A DNA stretch of 7,533 bases from Candidatus Stahliibacteriota bacterium (GTDB lineage: Bacteria; Hydrothermota; UBA3073): NCBI GenBank assembly GCA_030627085.1, contig DAOUSS010000067.1, forward strand, positions 1 through 7,533, given 5' to 3'. Every line of letters begins with the position of its first letter. Positions within the stretch are counted from its first letter, which is position 1. Both the position numbers and the translations under genes were made by a program. Shown here piece after piece: positions 6,135 through 7,533 of the stretch. The notes below the pieces were generated by a model, which ran no database searches, had not been told where the DNA came from, and saw only the letters and a program-made list of their open reading frames with translations.

Positions 6135-7179
6135 TATAGTATATATAGATGATAGTACTAAATCTATGTGTCGATTAATCAAGAAACATGGAGAAGTACC
6201 TATAAAACCAGACACTGTTTGCAATGATAAGAGAGCATATACAAATAAGGGATTAGGCGATTTAGGAGAACAGTACGTTAAATGTCTCTTTAATAAAGTA
6301 GGTATCACCAAACTGCCTACAGGACAAGCCCCATCTCCTGATTTTGAAATCTCTTTAAATAGGAAAAAATTTTTACTTGAGGCCAAAACTGTCAGCAATT
6401 TGTATAAAAGCCCCTTTGAGGTACTTTATGAAATCACTAAAGAAGAAAGCCATAATAAGTTATTCTTAAATAAGCTAAAAAATATTTCTAAAACCTGTGA
6501 CCTAAATATCAGTCCTTTGGAAATCCGGAGAGAAGATGCAAAGGAGTTCAAAGAAAATATAACGAAAATAATAAAAGAGTTAAATTTACCGCCTAATAAG
6601 AAAGAATACAATTTTAAATGCAGAAATAAACTATATAAGATCTCAATAATGCTTAAAGATGAAGAGTTTAAAGGTATTTATTCGATCCTGACAGGATTCC
6701 TACCAGATGAAACCCACACTTTAAACAACGTAATAGGCAAAAAGGCAAAACAGATTGGAAAAAGTGACATTTTGGTTGTAGTTCTATTAAATACAGATAT
6801 TGATCAGGAGGATCTATTAGATTTTTTCTATCGACCACTAGAACTAATACTTGAACCGATACCAAGCCCTACTAAAAATGCCCCGTTTACAACAATAATG
6901 CAATATCATTACAATCAGACAATATGGGGACACAAGTTCAAAGATGAAAAAGGAAGTTACCATACCATAGATGAACAATTGAAATGTGTAATTGTTATCT
7001 ATCCTAGCACTGAGATATGTTTAATTCTTCCTTCAATAAAACATTTTGAGAATTTCACAGCTCCCGAATATTGGCAATTAAAAGAACTTTTAAAGGTCGA
7101 GGGATTAAAGTGCTACTGGGTCTCTCATGAGATTAGGTTGGTCCTTAATCGGAAGGAGGGAGTCCCGCCAGTTGTATAA
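6115..7179 (+). CDS. Probable PD-(D/E)XK nuclease-like partner of the RM enzyme, uncharacterised
   Basis: I do not recognise a named family. The 354-residue protein (from ATG 6115) has, near its N-terminus, GLGDLGEQYVKCLFNKVG (47-63), then PSPDFEI with D76 and FLLEAKT with E89 and K91. This helix-E, D and ExK order is the usual core of PD-(D/E)XK nucleases. The rest (about 120-354) is a helix-rich segment, then KKAKQIGKSDILVVVLL (209-225) and a mixed alpha/beta C-terminal part with no identified motif. There is no signal peptide or membrane helix. The start overlaps the RM gene by 20 nt in another frame, which suggests translational coupling; a TTG at 6094 could extend the protein by seven residues, but ATG 6115 is preferred. 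Upstream bases are only weakly Shine-Dalgarno-like (AAGAAAAG). The gene looks more AT-rich than the RM gene, so it may have a different origin. It may be a second restriction subunit, an accessory nuclease, or an inactive structural relative. Confidence 0.7.
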   Translation: MKAFTNNIVYIDDSTKSMCRLIKKHGEVPIKPDTVCNDKRAYTNKGLGDLGEQYVKCLFNKVGITKLPTGQAPSPDFEISLNRKKFLLEAKTVSNLYKSPFEVLYEITKEESHNKLFLNKLKNISKTCDLNISPLEIRREDAKEFKENITKIIKELNLPPNKKEYNFKCRNKLYKISIMLKDEEFKGIYSILTGFLPDETHTLNNVIGKKAKQIGKSDILVVVLLNTDIDQEDLLDFFYRPLELILEPIPSPTKNAPFTTIMQYHYNQTIWGHKFKDEKGSYHTIDEQLKCVIVIYPSTEICLILPSIKHFENFTAPEYWQLKELLKVEGLKCYWVSHEIRLVLNRKEGVPPVV

Positions 7180-7182
7180 GTT

Positions 7183-7201
7183 TAACATAATTATGATGTT
7201 A
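7183..7201. promoter_or_regulatory. Dyad TAACAT-N7-ATGTTA after the partner nuclease gene
   Basis: TAACAT (7183-7188) and ATGTTA (7196-7201) are exact inverted repeats with 7 bases between; a second palindrome, CATAATTATG (7186-7195), is nested in it. The dyad sits four bases after the stop codon. It is AT-rich and lacks a GC stem, so it is more likely a protein-binding site or weak hairpin than a terminator. Confidence 0.35.
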
Positions 7202-7235
7202 TTTCAACAAAAGAGTTAAAAAAACAGGTTGAAAT
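7201..7235. promoter_or_regulatory. Inverted repeat ATTTCAAC-N19-GTTGAAAT ahead of the SAP-domain gene
   Basis: The arms 7201-7208 and 7228-7235 are exact reverse complements, separated by an A-rich 19-nt spacer. The element lies 36-70 bases before ATG 7271 and overlaps possible -35 hexamers (TTGAAA at 7229-7234, TTGACA at 7236-7241), as an operator would. No convincing -10 box with 16-18 nt spacing that leaves the ribosome site intact was found, so the promoter is not called. Confidence 0.4.
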
Positions 7236-7270
7236 TTGACATTACATAAAGATATATAAGGGGGTATAAA

Positions 7271-7533
7271 ATGAGTGAAAAGAGCGAAAAAGAATCTTTG
7301 TTCAAAGACCTTACATCTGCCGATTTGAAGGAAATCTGCAAGCAACACAACCTAAGTGGTTTTTCTGGTTTGAAACACAACGAATTAGCAAAGTTTCTCG
7401 CAAAAAATTTGGAGATGACTCCCAAAGAAACTAAGTCGTTGGTTGTGAAATATCAAACGGATAAACTACTTCGCAAGATAAGAGATAGTGCAGACTATTT
7501 TCTCGCCAAACGAGTCGAAGTTAAATATCAGGA
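7271..7533 (+). CDS. Protein with N-terminal SAP-like domain (3' end outside the window)
   Basis: The visible 87 residues begin at ATG 7271, preceded by AGGGGG at 7259-7264 with a 6-nt spacer, a good ribosome site. Residues about 11-47 (LFKDLTSADLKEICKQHNLSGFSGLKHNELAKFLAKNLEM) fit the SAP/HeH helix-extension-helix pattern: L, LK-x2-C, a turn with G, K, and L-x3-L. SAP domains bind DNA non-specifically and often precede nuclease, ligase or chromatin-associated modules. The remainder (KYQTDKLLRKIRDSADYFLAKRVEVKYQ) is charged and likely helical, and is not recognised. The gene follows the RM pair on the same strand after a 91-nt gap with two dyads. It could be a further DNA-processing component of the same locus or an unrelated gene; the missing C-terminal part is needed to decide. 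Confidence 0.68.
   Translation, partial: MSEKSEKESLFKDLTSADLKEICKQHNLSGFSGLKHNELAKFLAKNLEMTPKETKSLVVKYQTDKLLRKIRDSADYFLAKRVEVKYQ

Noticed and set aside
7236..7270. Sigma-70 promoter starting with TTGACA at 7236
   Set aside because: A -10 box at 16-18 nt spacing would fall on the G-run of the ribosome site; the TATATA at 7253 is only 11 nt away.

Overview
The window looks like a chromosomal segment of a moderately AT-rich, poorly characterised bacterial lineage. The secreted beta-propeller protein carries a C-terminal tail of the FlgD-Ig/Por-sorting type, which is common in Bacteroidota/Fibrobacterota-related and candidate phyla such as WOR-3 or Cloacimonadota. Together with a DUF3795 protein, GTAG-type REP/RAYT elements and a helicase-less type ISP-like restriction enzyme, this points to such a group. 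The phylum is an inference and is not proven by the sequence. All recognised genes lie on the + strand.

Layout. (1) 3-365 is the 3' end of a TldE/PmbA-type gene. (2) 366-1427 is a REP/RAYT module: palindromes with a GTAGGGG foot at 366-393, 764-790 and 796-823 surround a small cysteine-rich DUF3795 gene (423-767) and lead into a REP-associated tyrosine transposase (831-1427). The transposase gene has its own duplicated REP palindrome (1101-1146) inside the reading frame. (3) 1428-1708 is intergenic. It holds a second, unrelated palindromic repeat (1464-1503), a near-consensus sigma-70 promoter (1527-1555) and a leader of about 145 nt with stem-loops. (4) 1709-2965 encodes a secreted BNR/Asp-box beta-propeller protein. 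(5) 3039-7179 is a two-gene restriction-modification block. The first gene is a 1031-residue single-chain nuclease-methyltransferase-specificity protein related to type ISP/IIG enzymes but without a helicase. The second overlaps its 3' end by 20 nt and appears to have its own PD-(D/E)XK nuclease core. (6) 7180-7270 is an AT-rich gap with two dyads, followed by the start of a gene with an N-terminal SAP-like DNA-binding domain that runs off the window.

How the parts fit. The RAYT is the likely mobiliser of the GTAGGGG palindromes. These abut or supply the stop codons of the two upstream genes and sit directly in front of, and inside, the transposase gene. The large RM protein could restrict and modify DNA alone; the overlapping second nuclease-like protein is probably a co-translated partner. 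The SAP-domain gene has its own ribosome site and possible operator, so it may be a third component or an independent gene. The least described parts are the paired nuclease architecture at 3039-7179 and the REP embedded in the coding sequence of its own transposase.
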